This document shows positions 63,878-64,000 of a stretch of DNA of 64,000 nt, in pieces; position 1 is the stretch's first letter; each line of letters opens with the position of its first letter. The position numbers and the translations under genes were made by a program. This DNA comes from Bin87 sp965243255 (GTDB lineage Bacteria; Chloroflexota; Dehalococcoidia; Lucifugimonadales; UBA3495). The stretch covers positions 1,364,001 through 1,428,000 of the forward strand of contig CBDEUH010000004.1 of assembly GCA_965243255.1 (NCBI GenBank), read 5' to 3'. The notes beneath the pieces are model-generated. The model made no database searches and had not been told where the DNA came from. It saw only the letters and a program-made list of their open reading frames with translations.

Positions 63878-64000
63878 TTTCTTTGCCTGTCTCTTCGTGC
63901 CTCAGTCTCACCGTCGCGAGCGCCCGTGTTTGCGTGGCGTGGTTCGTCCAATCGACGGAGGCCTGGGGTTTCAATTCAGATGAAACGGCGGCAGTGGCCT

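Noticed and set aside
63690..63974. End of rpsJ or an extra gene upstream of rplC
   Set aside because: No S10-like C-terminus is found; the frame overlaps rplC out of phase.

Overview
The window is a 64 kb piece of a high-GC bacterial chromosome, densely coding, with no rRNA, tRNA, CRISPR array, phage or transposase that I can see. The gene families fit a Chloroflexota bacterium of the Dehalococcoidia/SAR202 type: NAD-dependent SDR enzymes, a Cys-less thiolase-like protein, a DUF917/oxoprolinase pair, a DCD-fold dUTPase, and HspR-type heat-shock control. This taxonomic reading is inference from protein character only.

Layout. 1-6.5 kb: accessory metabolism (GH88/105-like hydrolase entering from the left edge, a solitary OLD-like ATPase, an MFS carrier, two SDR enzymes around an HD-domain protein). 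6.5-7.1 kb: non-coding, apparently decayed. 7.1-11.6 kb: a heat-shock divergon, hsp20 facing dnaJ-hspR-clpC. 11.6-15.1 kb: a minus-strand cluster (small membrane protein, larB, UbiA-type prenyltransferase), a hotdog thioesterase and an RmlD-like reductase. 15.2-19.1 kb: a MetX-like hydrolase and a DUF917-hydantoinase/oxoprolinase pair. 19.1-21.7 kb: an Rrf2 regulator, then moeB-cysM behind a leader that I read as a transcription attenuator. 21.7-27.6 kb: the nusA-ylxR-infB-rbfA-truB translation operon plus a small NrtS-like protein. 27.6-30.6 kb: lexA with an SOS-like box, rpsT and groEL. 30.7-36.2 kb: dUTPase and queG, an EVE-domain protein, and a thiolase-like/YchF-like/GNAT operon. 36.2-42.8 kb: an S-adenosylmethionine cycle operon under a SAM-I riboswitch (mtnA, an arylsulfotransferase-like propeller, mtnP, a rhodanese, ahcY, metK). 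42.9-46.3 kb: two RDD-like membrane proteins, a phosphohexomutase and ccdA.

46.3-63.9 kb is one unbroken minus-strand run of 32 genes, rplC through rpsI, in the classical S10-spc-alpha order with secY, adk, map, infA, rpoA, truA and rplM-rpsI appended. rpsJ is not next to rplC inside the window. Several gene-expression proteins (NusA, S5, S17) carry long low-complexity tails that are not part of the usual fold.

The most interesting items are regulatory RNA: the moeB-cysM leader, where three mutually exclusive pairings can be drawn ending in an intrinsic terminator, and the SAM-I riboswitch whose terminator ends five bases before a start codon that lacks a ribosome binding site. The arylsulfotransferase-like gene inside the SAM-cycle operon and the three-half-site operator over the groEL promoter also deserve attention. 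All similarity statements come from recognising motifs by eye; no database search was run.
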